Part shown: positions 33,354 through 42,641 of the stretch, piece after piece
How positions within the stretch are numbered: the stretch's first letter is position 1
How the letters are laid out: the number at the start of each line of letters is the position of its first letter
NCBI RefSeq assembly: GCF_963678165.1
Contig: NZ_OY782755.1
Coordinates: 1,984,001 to 2,048,000, forward strand
Direction: 5' to 3'
DNA: 64,000 nt
DNA from: an uncultured Acetobacteroides sp.
GTDB lineage: Bacteria; Bacteroidota; Bacteroidia; Bacteroidales; ZOR0009
Program-made: the position numbers and the translations under genes
The notes under the pieces: generated by a model
The model's input: only the letters and a program-made list of their open reading frames with translations
Database searches by the model: none
What the model was told of the DNA's origin: nothing

Positions 33354-34733
33354 ATGGAACTTCCATTTGCAGAATCGTACAAAATTAAGATGGTAGAGCC
33401 CATTCGCCGCTCTACCCGCGAAGAGCGTGAGCGCTGGATCAAAGAGGCTCACTACAATCTGTTTGGCATTAAGAGCGAGTACGTGTTTATCGACCTGCTT
33501 ACCGACTCGGGCACCGGCGCCATGAGCGACAGGCAGTGGAGCGCCATGATGCTGGGCGACGAAAGCTACGCTGGTGCTACCTCGTACTTCAAAATGAAGG
33601 AGGCCATCTACAACATCCTTGGCTTTCCTTACTTCCTGCCAACCCATCAGGGGCGCGCTGCCGAGAATGTGCTCTTCTCGGTGCTGGTGAAGGAGGGGAG
33701 CTACATCCCTGGTAACTCGCACTTCGATACCACCAAGGGGCATATCGAATTCCGCAAGGCGCATGCCATCGACCTTACCATCGACAAGGCGTCGAATACC
33801 CAGCTCGAAATTCCGTTTAAGGGGAATATCGACCTAAATAAGCTGGAGCTCTTCCTAGAGGCGCATCCCGCAAGCGAGGTGCCCTTCATCTGCATGACCA
33901 TTACCAACAACACCGCAGGCGGGCAGCCCGTATCGATGGAGAACCTTCGCGGTGCTAGCAAACTGGCAAAGAAGCATGGCATTCCTATGCTGTTCGACTC
34001 GGCTCGCTTTGCCGAAAATGCCTACTTCATCAAAACTCGCGAGAAGGGGTATGCCGATAAGTCCATCAAGGAGATCGTGAAGGAGATGTACCAGTACGCC
34101 GACTACATGACCATGAGCTCGAAGAAGGATGCCATCGTGAACATGGGCGGCTTTATCGGCTTTAAGGACGAGGAGACCTACAAGAAGGCTACCGTATTCA
34201 ACATCATGTACGAGGGCTACGTAACCTACGGCGGCATGAGCGGCAGGGACATGAATGCCCTTGCGGTTGGCCTCGATGAGGGTACGGAGTTCGATACGCT
34301 CGATACCCGCATCCGCCAGGTTGCCTACCTTGGTCAAAAGCTAGATGAGTATGGCATTCCCTACCAGCGTCCTGCCGGTGGTCACGCCATCTTTGTTGAT
34401 GCCAAAAGGATGCTTCCTAACGTGCCTCGCGAGGAGTTCCCTGCTCAGACCTTGGGCGTGGAGCTGTACCTCGAAGCGGGCATCAGAGGGGTAGAGATCG
34501 GCGCCATTCTTGCCGACCGCGATCCTGAAACCCACGAGAACCGCTACCCCGAGCTGGAGCTGCTCCGCCTTGCTATCCCACGCCGTACCTACACCAACAA
34601 CCACATGGATGTTGTTGCAGCTGCGCTGAAGAACGTGTTCGATAGGCGCGAGAGCATCACCCGCGGGGTGGTAATTACCAAGGAGGCGCCAATCCTTCGC
34701 CACTTTACCGTTGAGATGGAAAAAGCGCAGTAG
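33354..34733 (+). CDS. tnaA: tryptophanase (tryptophan indole-lyase)
   Basis: A 459-aa PLP enzyme of the beta-eliminating lyase family. 'IDLLTDSGTGAMSDRQW', 'PTHQGRAAENVLF' and 'TNNTAGGQPVSM' are diagnostic for the tryptophanase / tyrosine phenol-lyase pair, and the cofactor lysine is in 'SSKKD' (Lys257-258). The start 'MELPFAESYKIKMVEPI' and overall length match tryptophanases of Bacteroides and Porphyromonas as I remember them. Tyrosine phenol-lyase is the only serious alternative. It converts L-tryptophan to indole, pyruvate and ammonia in the cytoplasm. It is monocistronic, with a long leader and a strong terminator. Confidence 0.92.
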   Translation: MELPFAESYKIKMVEPIRRSTREERERWIKEAHYNLFGIKSEYVFIDLLTDSGTGAMSDRQWSAMMLGDESYAGATSYFKMKEAIYNILGFPYFLPTHQGRAAENVLFSVLVKEGSYIPGNSHFDTTKGHIEFRKAHAIDLTIDKASNTQLEIPFKGNIDLNKLELFLEAHPASEVPFICMTITNNTAGGQPVSMENLRGASKLAKKHGIPMLFDSARFAENAYFIKTREKGYADKSIKEIVKEMYQYADYMTMSSKKDAIVNMGGFIGFKDEETYKKATVFNIMYEGYVTYGGMSGRDMNALAVGLDEGTEFDTLDTRIRQVAYLGQKLDEYGIPYQRPAGGHAIFVDAKRMLPNVPREEFPAQTLGVELYLEAGIRGVEIGAILADRDPETHENRYPELELLRLAIPRRTYTNNHMDVVAAALKNVFDRRESITRGVVITKEAPILRHFTVEMEKAQ

Positions 34734-34756
34734 GGCTTAGCCTAGCATAATATTAG

Positions 34757-34793
34757 AAAAGGGAAGAACCGCATCGGGTTCTTCCCTTTTTTT
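34757..34793 (+). terminator. terminator of tryptophanase
   Basis: The stem AAAAGGGAAGAACC/GGTTCTTCCCTTTT with a short loop, followed by a T run. Confidence 0.85.
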
Positions 34794-34828
34794 ATGGTTG
34801 GCTTACTCCGTGGAATGGTTGTAGCGCC

Positions 34829-35163
34829 TACCCGGGATGTCGGGTAGAACTAATCGGAACCGAAATCGTCCGCCCGAGATGTCGGGCAGAGCTAATCGGA
34901 ACCGAAATCGTCCGCCCGAGATGTCGGGTAGAGCCAATCGGAACCGAAATCGTCCGTCCGAGATGTCGGGTAGAGCTAATCGGAACCGAAATCGTCCGCC
35001 CGAGATGTCGGGCAGAGCTAATCGGAACCGAAATCGTCCACCCGAGATGTCGGGTAGAGCCAATCGGAACCGAAATCGTCCGTCCGAGATGTCGGGTAGA
35101 GCTAATCGGAACCGAAATCGTCTACCCGAGATGTACGGAGGTCTAATCGGAACCCGAAACACC
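34829..35163. repeat. 42-nt (2 x 21) tandem array C, 8 units
   Basis: Eight units of exactly 42 nt, each divisible into 21 + 21. The first half holds the palindrome CCCGA-GATG-TCGGG; the second holds TCGG-AA-CCGA plus AAATCGTC. Units are far more alike than in the other arrays; variation is mainly C/T or G/A at four positions. The outer units are the most diverged. The array lies between the convergent ends of tryptophanase and the GH51 gene. Frames are open on both strands over most of it, as expected for a stop-free unit of 42. Confidence 0.96.
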
Positions 35164-35200
35164 TACCGTACTTGCCCGACGGAGGGTATTCATATACCGC

Positions 35201-35233
35201 AAAGGGGCTGCCTATAGCTTAGGCAACCCCTTT
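35201..35233 (-). terminator. terminator after GH51 gene
   Basis: AAAGGGG-(C)-TGCCTA pairs with TAGGCA-(A)-CCCCTTT, 37 nt beyond the GH51 stop on the minus strand. T-rich flank on one side. Confidence 0.6.
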
Positions 35234-35269
35234 GGTTTTATCTATCCTGCCGATGAGGGCAGCGTTGGA

Positions 35270-37252
35270 CTACTTGTACTTTACCTTAATCAGGTAGAAC
35301 GAGCGTCCGTCGAGCGTTAGCGTAAGCTTGCTGCCCGCAACCTTAACGGCTGCTGGCTTGGGCGCAACCTTGGTGGGGGTGTCTAGGGTGTTGTAGTCGG
35401 CTAGGTTTTGGGCCTGCATCACCTGGCAGCTGGCCGATTTTGCATTTACCGATACTCCCTTAACCTCTATCTGGGTAGCCTTTGCGCTGGCGCTGGCGTT
35501 GGCCACCTTTACGATAAGCTCGTGGCTCTTTTGGTCGATAACCGAGCTGGCGTAGAGGCTGTCCTTACCGGCTACAGCCGCGCCGCCGCACAGGATGGGC
35601 ACCACGTTAGTCCCCTTGTTGTTGGCGAAGGCCTTCTGCACGTAGTAGCTGGGAGTTCCAAACGAGCGGAGGTTGTCGAACCAAATCAGGTCGGGGTTCC
35701 ACTGCCACGCCTCGATGTGGGCGAACAGCGGGGCGTACGAGGCCATGTGTACCACGGCTGCATTGCGCTCTAGCCCGGTCATCAGCGCGGCCTCCGAGAG
35801 GGCAGCCTCCCAGTTGTTGCGCGATTCGGGGGCGGTTCCTCCCTTGGTGTGCGAGGCGTACTCTCCGGCAAACACCTTTGGCCCCTTGCGGTCGTAGCTG
35901 TCGTAGCGGCTGGCGTTTTTGTAGAACCACTCGGGGCTCTGGTAGTAGTGCTCATCGACTAGGTCGCCGTTGAGTGCCTTGAGCTCCTTCCAGAGGTAGT
36001 CGAATCGGTCGCCGTCGGGCGATGGGCCCGAGCTAGCCACCAGCTTAATGTTGGGGTACTTCTCCTTTAGGGTCTTGGCAATAACCTTATATCGGTCCAC
36101 GTACTGCTCGTCCCACTGCTCGTTGCCCACGCCAAGCATCTTTAGGTTGAAGGGGGCAGGATGGCCCATCTGGGCGCGTAGGCTGCCCCACTTGGTGGTT
36201 GCATCGCCGTTGGCAAACTCAATTAGATCGAGCATATCCTGCACGTAGGGCTCCAGCTGGTTCATAGGCACTACCTCGCCCGTGTTGTACTGGCAGGCCA
36301 TTCCGCAGTTGATGATGGGCAGCGGCTCGGCGCCAATATCCTCCGAAAGCAGGAAGTACTCGTAGAAGCCAAGGCCGTACGACTGGAAGTAGTCGGGGGC
36401 TGGGCGCCAGCTGAACTCCGTATTCCAGCGGTTGATAATCTGCTTGCGCTCCTCCACCTTGCCTACGGTGGTCTTCCACTGGTAGCGGTTGGCCAAGTCG
36501 CGGCCCTCCACGATACATCCCCCAGGGAAGCGGACGAAGCCCGGCTTTAGGTCGTAGAGCAGCTGCACCAGGTCGGCGCGCAGCCCGTTGGGCCTATTCT
36601 TCCAGGTGTGATGGGGGAACAGCGACACCATGTCGATGTCTACCGATCCCTTTCCGGTGAAGATGATGTTGAGGCGGGCCTTGGCGTCGGTAGCCTTGCT
36701 GGTAAGCGAGGCGGTGTATTGGTTCCAGCCGTCCTTGAAGCCATCGAGGGAGCACTCGCCGATTTTCTTGCCATCGGCGCTAACCAGCTCAACGGTTAGC
36801 TTCACGGGGGAGTTTTCGCTGTTGCGGACCAGTATCGAGAAGTTGTACTGCTCGCCCTCCTTCACGCCCATTCCGCGGAAACCCTCGTTGGTAAGGCCGA
36901 ACCCGCCATTGGCGGCATCAACGGTTACATGCGCAAAGCGGGGGTTGTTGATGTGGGCATCGCCTCTATTCTCAATAAGAACCTTTCCGGAGGCGTTGCC
37001 GGTTTTTAGCTCCTTCCAGCCCATCATGGGGGTAAGGAATTCGAACGAGCGGTTCTTTACCAGCTCGGCGTATATTCCGCCATCGGCGGCAAAGTTGATA
37101 TCCTCGAAGAAGATGCCCCACATGGATGGCTGAATTTCGGCAACGGGCTTGTTGGCCTCTACCGTCAGCTTTACCGGCTGTGCCGATAAGGCCTGGGGCA
37201 CCCCCAGCGATACCAGCGCAAGGGCGGCTGCATAAATTGATGTTCTTTTCAT
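35270..37252 (-). CDS. GH51 alpha-L-arabinofuranosidase
   Basis: A 660-aa exported enzyme with signal peptide ('AAALALVSLGVPQALSAQ', about 24 aa). 'MWGIFFEDINFAADGGIYAELVKNRSFE' begins the GH51 catalytic module after a short N-terminal strand. A carbohydrate-binding-like jelly roll occupies about 90-200. The acid/base Glu378 is in 'GNEQW' and the nucleophile Glu464 in 'FAGEYASH'. It releases terminal alpha-1,2/1,3/1,5-linked L-arabinofuranose from arabinan or arabinogalactan side chains. Last gene of the leftward cluster, 10 nt after the GH27 stop. GC-rich, like GH27. Confidence 0.95.
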   Translation of the reverse strand: MKRTSIYAAALALVSLGVPQALSAQPVKLTVEANKPVAEIQPSMWGIFFEDINFAADGGIYAELVKNRSFEFLTPMMGWKELKTGNASGKVLIENRGDAHINNPRFAHVTVDAANGGFGLTNEGFRGMGVKEGEQYNFSILVRNSENSPVKLTVELVSADGKKIGECSLDGFKDGWNQYTASLTSKATDAKARLNIIFTGKGSVDIDMVSLFPHHTWKNRPNGLRADLVQLLYDLKPGFVRFPGGCIVEGRDLANRYQWKTTVGKVEERKQIINRWNTEFSWRPAPDYFQSYGLGFYEYFLLSEDIGAEPLPIINCGMACQYNTGEVVPMNQLEPYVQDMLDLIEFANGDATTKWGSLRAQMGHPAPFNLKMLGVGNEQWDEQYVDRYKVIAKTLKEKYPNIKLVASSGPSPDGDRFDYLWKELKALNGDLVDEHYYQSPEWFYKNASRYDSYDRKGPKVFAGEYASHTKGGTAPESRNNWEAALSEAALMTGLERNAAVVHMASYAPLFAHIEAWQWNPDLIWFDNLRSFGTPSYYVQKAFANNKGTNVVPILCGGAAVAGKDSLYASSVIDQKSHELIVKVANASASAKATQIEVKGVSVNAKSASCQVMQAQNLADYNTLDTPTKVAPKPAAVKVAGSKLTLTLDGRSFYLIKVKYK

Positions 37253-37262
37253 GTGCGTAGGT

Positions 37263-38633
37263 TTATTTCTTGTTCTTTACCGTCGATAGCCTGTACAGCC
37301 CAACGCCGTGCTTGGGGATCAGCTGCGATAGCTCGTCGCTAACCTTTCCGAGTGGCTTGTTTTGCCACAGCTCCTTAACGGCAACCTGCCCCTTTATACC
37401 AAGTTGGCTGAGTTTAACGGTTACCTTTTCGGGCTGTTCGCCATCGCGGGCGTTGAATAGGGCTAGGTACTTATCGCCGTTAGCGGCGTCGGCTGTCCAA
37501 ACGTAGATGTCGTTATCCTTAAACAGCAGGCGGTTGTTCTTGCTGTGCTGGTTGATGTCGAGAACCTCCTTGTTGGTGATTAGCGATAGGGTAAAGTCGT
37601 TGTTGCTGGGTAGGTCGCCGCCAAAGATCAGGGGCGATTTACCCATGGCGAATAGCGACATTAGGGTGTGCTGCTCGTCGACGCTCAGGTGGCAGAAGCG
37701 GTTGTCGCCACGCTCGGCGCGGATGCCGATCTTGCCAATGGGGAGCATGTCGCCATCGGGCCAGTGCCCCTTGCCGGCGTAGGGAATCCACTTCTCGAAT
37801 AGGGCGAAGTGCTCCTTTACCTGCCCCCAGTTATCCCAGAAGTCGTCGATGATGCGCCACATGTTGGCATGGGTTTGCACGTGCTCGGCGCTTGCCAGCG
37901 GCGTTTCACCGGGCGAGGTGCTCAGCACAATCTTGCGGCCTGTCTTGTCGATGGCCTTGCGGATAAGCTCAACTTCATCCTGATGGTATGGGCGCGAGAG
38001 GTCGTCAATCTTAATAAAGTCGAGCCCCCACGATGCGTAAAGGGCCATCAGCGAGTTGTAGTACTCCTGTGCACCATTCTTGGTGGCATCAACGGTGTAC
38101 ATGTCGCCCAGCCAGGGGCAGAGCAGATTGGTGTTGTAGATGTCGGCAGCATGGGCCGTAGAGCCTAGGATAGGCGTGTTCTTCTTAACGGCAACCTTAG
38201 GAATGCCGCGCATGATGTGTATGCCAAACTTCAATCCCTTGCTGTGGATGTAGTCGGCAAGAGGCTTAAAGCCTTTTCCTTTTGCTGATGATGGGAATCG
38301 CGCCTCCGATGGAATAAAGCGGCCGTATTCGTCCATGCAGAACACGGGGTCCTTTTCGTTGTACCCATGCGCCTTGTCGTTATCCACATACCAGCGGATG
38401 TCCACCACGATATACTCCCATCCAAATTTCTTCAGATTCTTGGACATGTAGTCGGCGTTTACCTTAACCTCGGGTTCGGTAACCGTCGGGCCGTAGCAGT
38501 CCCAGCTGTTCCACCCCATAGGAGGCGTTGCTGCCCACTTGTGGAACTCCATCTCCTTAGTCTGCGATGGTTGGGCAATTAGCTGTACCGATGCTGTAAG
38601 CGCCGCTAAGAGCAGCGTATGTTTTAGCTTCAT
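37263..38633 (-). CDS. GH27 alpha-galactosidase-type glycosidase
   Basis: A 456-aa exported enzyme from ATG 38633, giving the signal 'LKHTLLLAALTASVQLIAQ'; the open frame extends 69 nt further without signal-like residues. GH27 motifs: 'MGWNSWDCYG' (the usual start), 'DIRWYVD', 'FIKIDDLS' with nucleophile Asp210, 'RIIDDFWDNW' carrying the acid/base Asp, and 'DGDMLPIG'. The C-terminal beta sandwich is present. GH27 enzymes hydrolyse alpha-galactosides, but several plant-polysaccharide members act as beta-L-arabinopyranosidases. With araBAD adjacent, that alternative is realistic. Confidence 0.92.
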   Translation of the reverse strand: MKLKHTLLLAALTASVQLIAQPSQTKEMEFHKWAATPPMGWNSWDCYGPTVTEPEVKVNADYMSKNLKKFGWEYIVVDIRWYVDNDKAHGYNEKDPVFCMDEYGRFIPSEARFPSSAKGKGFKPLADYIHSKGLKFGIHIMRGIPKVAVKKNTPILGSTAHAADIYNTNLLCPWLGDMYTVDATKNGAQEYYNSLMALYASWGLDFIKIDDLSRPYHQDEVELIRKAIDKTGRKIVLSTSPGETPLASAEHVQTHANMWRIIDDFWDNWGQVKEHFALFEKWIPYAGKGHWPDGDMLPIGKIGIRAERGDNRFCHLSVDEQHTLMSLFAMGKSPLIFGGDLPSNNDFTLSLITNKEVLDINQHSKNNRLLFKDNDIYVWTADAANGDKYLALFNARDGEQPEKVTVKLSQLGIKGQVAVKELWQNKPLGKVSDELSQLIPKHGVGLYRLSTVKNKK

Positions 38634-38655
38634 AGGTGCGAATTTTATGCGAAAT

Positions 38656-38692
38656 GGGGGAAAAGGGTTTGCTGATGCAAATCCTTTCCCCC
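38656..38692 (-). terminator. hairpin between araB and GH27 genes
   Basis: GGGGGAAAAGGGTTTGC pairs (one bulge, one wobble) with GCAAATCCTTTCCCCC around a TGAT loop in the 81-nt gap. No T run follows, so it may stabilise or attenuate rather than terminate. Confidence 0.45.
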
Positions 38693-38714
38693 GTAATTCC
38701 AAGATTAATTTCTA

Positions 38715-40397
38715 TTACTTCTGAGTGTAGAATGCCTGCTCGGTAATTTGTCCGAGCTTTAGGTATTCCTTGTAGATTTCAAGATATGCCTTGTGGTTCT
38801 CCTGGTTTGGATGATACTCCAGCGCAAATCCTTGCCCCATGGCTTTCTGGGCCTCCTCGGCAGTCGAGTAAACACCTGCAGCCACAGCGGCAAACATGGC
38901 AGCACCAAGGGCACAAGCCTGTTCGCTCTTGGCAACCTTAATTGGCATGCCCAAAACGTCGGCAAGCGTCTGCATAACAAATGGCGATTTTAGCGAGATG
39001 CCGCCAATGCCTATTACGCTATCTATCTTGATTCCGTTCTCGAGGAAGCGGTCAACTATAGCCTTCGAACCAAATGCGGTTGCTTCTACTAGCGCCCTAA
39101 AGATGAGCGGAGCGGAGCTGCCTAGGGTAAGCCCGGTAATGGTTCCCTCTACCAGCTGGCTGGCATCTGGCGTTCTGCGGCCATTCATCCAGTCGGTAGC
39201 CAGGATGGAGCTGCTGCTAACCGGAATCTTAGCTGCTTCTGCCGATAGCGCAGGGATAATCTGGTCGAGCACTTCGTCTATCAGCTTCTGCTTGGTTTCA
39301 GCATCAACTAGGGTGGTTTTCGATAGGATGCTTTCAACTGGCCAAGCAACTACGCGCTTAAACCACGCGTATATATCGCCAAAGCCCGATTGACCAGCCT
39401 CTAGTCCAACCATTCCTGGGATAACAGAGCCATCAACTTGTCCGCAAATACCTGGTACCAGCTTATTGCCCATCTCCTCGTACGACGATACCATGATGTC
39501 GCAGGTTGATGTACCGATAACGCGAACGAAGGTGTTTGGGGTAATCTGGGCACCAACTGCCCCCATGTGGCAGTCGAATGCGCCTACTCCAACGGCTACG
39601 CTGGTCGACAATCCTAGGCGTTGAGCCCATTCGGGAGTTAAGCTTCCAACCTTTTCATTGCTGGGGTAGGTATGGGTAAATAGCCTGTCTCGGTATCCTT
39701 TTAGGCAAGGATCGAGGGCTACGAAGAAATCCTCAGGTGGTAGTCCACCCCACTGTTCGCTCCAAAGTGCCTTGTGTCCGGCGGCACAGCGGCTACGTTT
39801 CACCTCTTCGGGCTTGGTGTTACCGGTAAGAATGGCGGGTAGCCAGTCGCAGTGCTCAATCCAGGAGTAGGCTGTTTTGCGAACATCTGCATCCTCGCGA
39901 AGTACGTGCGTCATCTTTGCCCATACCCACTCCGACGAGTAGATGCCACCTTCGTATGCCGTATAGTCAACCTTCCATTCCTTGGCAAGCTTGTTAATCT
40001 CGGCAGCCTCCTTAATGGCGGTGTGATCCTTCCAAAGAACGAACATTGCATTAGGATTCTCGGTAAACTCAGGACGTAGCGCTAGTGGTGTACCTTCGCT
40101 GTCTATGAGTACAGGTGTACTACCCGTAGTGTCGAAGGAGATGCCTACAACATTTTCGGCTACCTCTGGCTTACACTTGCCTAGCGCTTCCTTTACCGAG
40201 GCTTCTAGCGCCTCCACGTAGTCGAGCGGATGCTGCCTGTAGCGATTAGCCAGTGGATCGCAGTACATACCCTTCATCCAGCGGGTGTAGTACTTTACGG
40301 AGGATGCGAGCTCCTCGCCGCTGGTGGCATTTACCACCAGCGCACGGCACGAGTCGCTCCCGTAATCTAATCCAATTACGTATTTTGTGTTACCCAT
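38715..40397 (-). CDS. araB: ribulokinase
   Basis: A 560-aa FGGY-family kinase. The N-terminal ATP/sugar lobe begins 'VIGLDYGSDSCRALVV', with 'GISFDTTGSTPVLID' and 'WKDHTA' typical for AraB. The C-terminal lobe has 'VIGIGGISLKSPFVMQTLADVLGMPI' and 'ACALGAAMFAAVAAG'. Length is right for the ribulokinase branch. It phosphorylates L-ribulose to L-ribulose-5-phosphate. araA ends 5 nt upstream, so translation is almost certainly coupled in araD-araA-araB order. Confidence 0.96.
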   Translation of the reverse strand: MGNTKYVIGLDYGSDSCRALVVNATSGEELASSVKYYTRWMKGMYCDPLANRYRQHPLDYVEALEASVKEALGKCKPEVAENVVGISFDTTGSTPVLIDSEGTPLALRPEFTENPNAMFVLWKDHTAIKEAAEINKLAKEWKVDYTAYEGGIYSSEWVWAKMTHVLREDADVRKTAYSWIEHCDWLPAILTGNTKPEEVKRSRCAAGHKALWSEQWGGLPPEDFFVALDPCLKGYRDRLFTHTYPSNEKVGSLTPEWAQRLGLSTSVAVGVGAFDCHMGAVGAQITPNTFVRVIGTSTCDIMVSSYEEMGNKLVPGICGQVDGSVIPGMVGLEAGQSGFGDIYAWFKRVVAWPVESILSKTTLVDAETKQKLIDEVLDQIIPALSAEAAKIPVSSSSILATDWMNGRRTPDASQLVEGTITGLTLGSSAPLIFRALVEATAFGSKAIVDRFLENGIKIDSVIGIGGISLKSPFVMQTLADVLGMPIKVAKSEQACALGAAMFAAVAAGVYSTAEEAQKAMGQGFALEYHPNQENHKAYLEIYKEYLKLGQITEQAFYTQK

Positions 40398-40402
40398 CTT
40401 TT

Positions 40403-41908
40403 CTAGTATTCTAAAGAACCCTTCAGCATGTAGTACATTTCGTTAAATCGCAGCTCCTTTTTGAAGTTGGAGATGGTGGTGCTGTTGTCGATGGTTACCA
40501 TCTCTACACCTGCAATCTCTGCGTAGTCTTCCATGTACTCTTCGGTTAGCACGTACGAGAAGCTGGTGTGGTGGGTGCCACCTGCGTAAATCCATGCTGC
40601 TGCACCTACTTCGAGGTTGGGTTGAGGTACCCAAAGAGCACTGGCAACAGGAAGTTTTGGTAGCGCTGCTTCTGGTTCGATAACATCTACCTTGTTTACG
40701 ATCATACGGAAGCGGTTGCCCATATCAACAACGGTTGCTGCTACGCCTGTTCCTGCTGGCGATGTGAATACCAGACGTGCAGGATCAGCCTTTCCACCAA
40801 TACCTAGAGGGTGAACCTCGAGCTTAGGCTTGTGAGCAGCAATTGTTGGACATATTTCGAGCATGTGCGCTTGTAGGATGGAACCTTTGCCCTTAAAGTG
40901 GTAGGTGTAGTCCTCAAGGAACGAGGTGCCGCCGTTTAAGCCCTGAGCCATCACCTTCATGGTGCGAACAAGAGCGGCAGTTTTCCAGTCGCCTTCTGCT
41001 CCAAAGCCATAGCCATCGGCCATTAGGCGTTGCGAGGCAAGCCCAGGAAGCTGGTTGAGCCCGTGAAGCGCATCGAAGTTGGTGGTAAATGCTTTTGCGT
41101 CCTTTTGCTCTAGGAAACGACGAAGCGCAATCTCCTCGCGAGCAGCTTCGCGCACCTGCTGGTGTTGGGCTCCACCCTTCTTTGCATTAGGTGCTAGATC
41201 GTACTCTTTTTCGTATACAGCTACCAAAGAGTCTACATCTGCTTCCGAAACCTTATCCTGTTCGGCTACTAGATCTCCAACTGGGTAGTAGTCCACATGG
41301 TAGCCAAAGCGCAATTCGGCTTCCACCTTATCGCCATCGGTAACGGCAACGTTGTTCATGTTATCGCCAAAGCGAATGATGCGCATGCCTTGTGCATCAG
41401 CCCAAGCGGCAGCAACGCGCATCCAAACGGCAATATGTCCCTGAACTGAGTCATCTTCGTAGTGCCCCACTACCACCTTGCGATTCTTGCGCATGCGGCT
41501 AACGATATGTCCGAACTCGCGGTCGCCGTGTGCGCTTTGGTTGAGGTTCATGAAGTCCATGTCAATCTCGCTCCATGGAATCTCCTTGTTGTACTGGGTG
41601 TGTAGGTGCAGAAGAGGCTTCTTATAGTTCTTTAAGCCTGCAATCCACATTTTGGCAGGCGAGAAGGTGTGCATCCAGGTGATAACACCAACACACTTGT
41701 CGTCTACGTTTGCGTCATTGAAGGCGGCAGATATTTCGGGAGCAGAGTTTACGGTTCCTTTGTAAACAACCTTAATTGGAAGCTGCCCTGATTTGTTTAG
41801 TGCTTCTACGATTGCATTCGAGTGTGCATCAACGGCAATGATTGCATCGCCACCGTAAAGGAGTTGTGCTCCTGTTACAAACCAAACCTCTAAATTTTTG
41901 AAGTCCAT
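40403..41908 (-). CDS. araA: L-arabinose isomerase
   Basis: A 501-aa enzyme. 'NLEVWFVTGAQLLYGGDAI' at the N-terminus, 'VITWMHTFSPAKMWI', 'LLHLHTQYN' and the metal-site residues in 'GFGAEGDWKTAALVR' and 'SFLEDYTYHF' identify AraA; length matches the family. It isomerises L-arabinose to L-ribulose with a Mn2+ cofactor in the cytoplasm. Placed 16 nt after araD and 5 nt before araB. Confidence 0.97.
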   Translation of the reverse strand: MDFKNLEVWFVTGAQLLYGGDAIIAVDAHSNAIVEALNKSGQLPIKVVYKGTVNSAPEISAAFNDANVDDKCVGVITWMHTFSPAKMWIAGLKNYKKPLLHLHTQYNKEIPWSEIDMDFMNLNQSAHGDREFGHIVSRMRKNRKVVVGHYEDDSVQGHIAVWMRVAAAWADAQGMRIIRFGDNMNNVAVTDGDKVEAELRFGYHVDYYPVGDLVAEQDKVSEADVDSLVAVYEKEYDLAPNAKKGGAQHQQVREAAREEIALRRFLEQKDAKAFTTNFDALHGLNQLPGLASQRLMADGYGFGAEGDWKTAALVRTMKVMAQGLNGGTSFLEDYTYHFKGKGSILQAHMLEICPTIAAHKPKLEVHPLGIGGKADPARLVFTSPAGTGVAATVVDMGNRFRMIVNKVDVIEPEAALPKLPVASALWVPQPNLEVGAAAWIYAGGTHHTSFSYVLTEEYMEDYAEIAGVEMVTIDNSTTISNFKKELRFNEMYYMLKGSLEY

Positions 41909-41924
41909 GTTCTTTTATTTTAAG

Positions 41925-42620
41925 TTATTTCTTTTTGTTTTGACCGTAGTAGGCGTTTGGACCATGCTTACGGTAAAAATGCTTCTGAATAAGCAGTGGG
42001 TTCATGGTCAGATTAGGATTAATGCTGAAGGCAATATACGCCATTTTAGCAACCTGTTCCATGACAACTGCGTTGTGAACTGCGTCGGAGGCGTTCTTGC
42101 CCCACGAAAAAGGTCCGTGGTTTTGCACCAGTACACCTGGTACGTATGTGGGGTTTATCCCATCAAACCTCTCTATGATTACATTCCCAGTTTCTTTCTC
42201 ATATTCGCCCTTAACCTCTTCTTCGGTCATTTGGCGTGTACATGGAATTTCTTGGGCAAAGTAGTCGGCGTGGGTGGTGCCAATGTTGGGCAGGTCAACG
42301 CCAGCCTGAGCCCAAGCAGTTGCATAGGTAGAGTGGGTGTGAACCACTCCACCTATTTCTGGAAATGCTTTGTATAGTTCTAGGTGTGTTGGAGTATCGG
42401 ATGAAGGCGATAGAGTCCCCTCTACCACCTTTCCGTCTAAATCAACTACAACCATATCTTCGGCTTTCATGGTATCGTATGATACGCCCGAAGGCTTGAT
42501 TACTACTAGACCTGAAGTTTTGTCGATAGCGCTTACATTGCCCCATGTGAAGATCACGAGACCATGCTTTACCAAGTCGAGGTTTGCTTCAAAAACAGTC
42601 TGTTTTAGTGCTTCTAGCAT
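41925..42620 (-). CDS. araD: L-ribulose-5-phosphate 4-epimerase
   Basis: A 231-aa class II aldolase-like epimerase. '[21 protein letters not shown]' and '[21 protein letters not shown]' hold the zinc histidines; 'NHGPFSWG' and 'YGQ' near the end are typical for AraD. It converts L-ribulose-5-phosphate into D-xylulose-5-phosphate for the pentose-phosphate pathway. Follows the symporter gene by 21 nt. Confidence 0.96.
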   Translation of the reverse strand: MLEALKQTVFEANLDLVKHGLVIFTWGNVSAIDKTSGLVVIKPSGVSYDTMKAEDMVVVDLDGKVVEGTLSPSSDTPTHLELYKAFPEIGGVVHTHSTYATAWAQAGVDLPNIGTTHADYFAQEIPCTRQMTEEEVKGEYEKETGNVIIERFDGINPTYVPGVLVQNHGPFSWGKNASDAVHNAVVMEQVAKMAYIAFSINPNLTMNPLLIQKHFYRKHGPNAYYGQNKKK

Positions 42621-42641
42621 GTCTTAATATAATTAATTTAA

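Noticed and set aside
34803-35217. Arg/Asn-rich repeat proteins on both strands
   Set aside because: Both come from array C; overlapping repeats on opposite strands are a product of periodicity.
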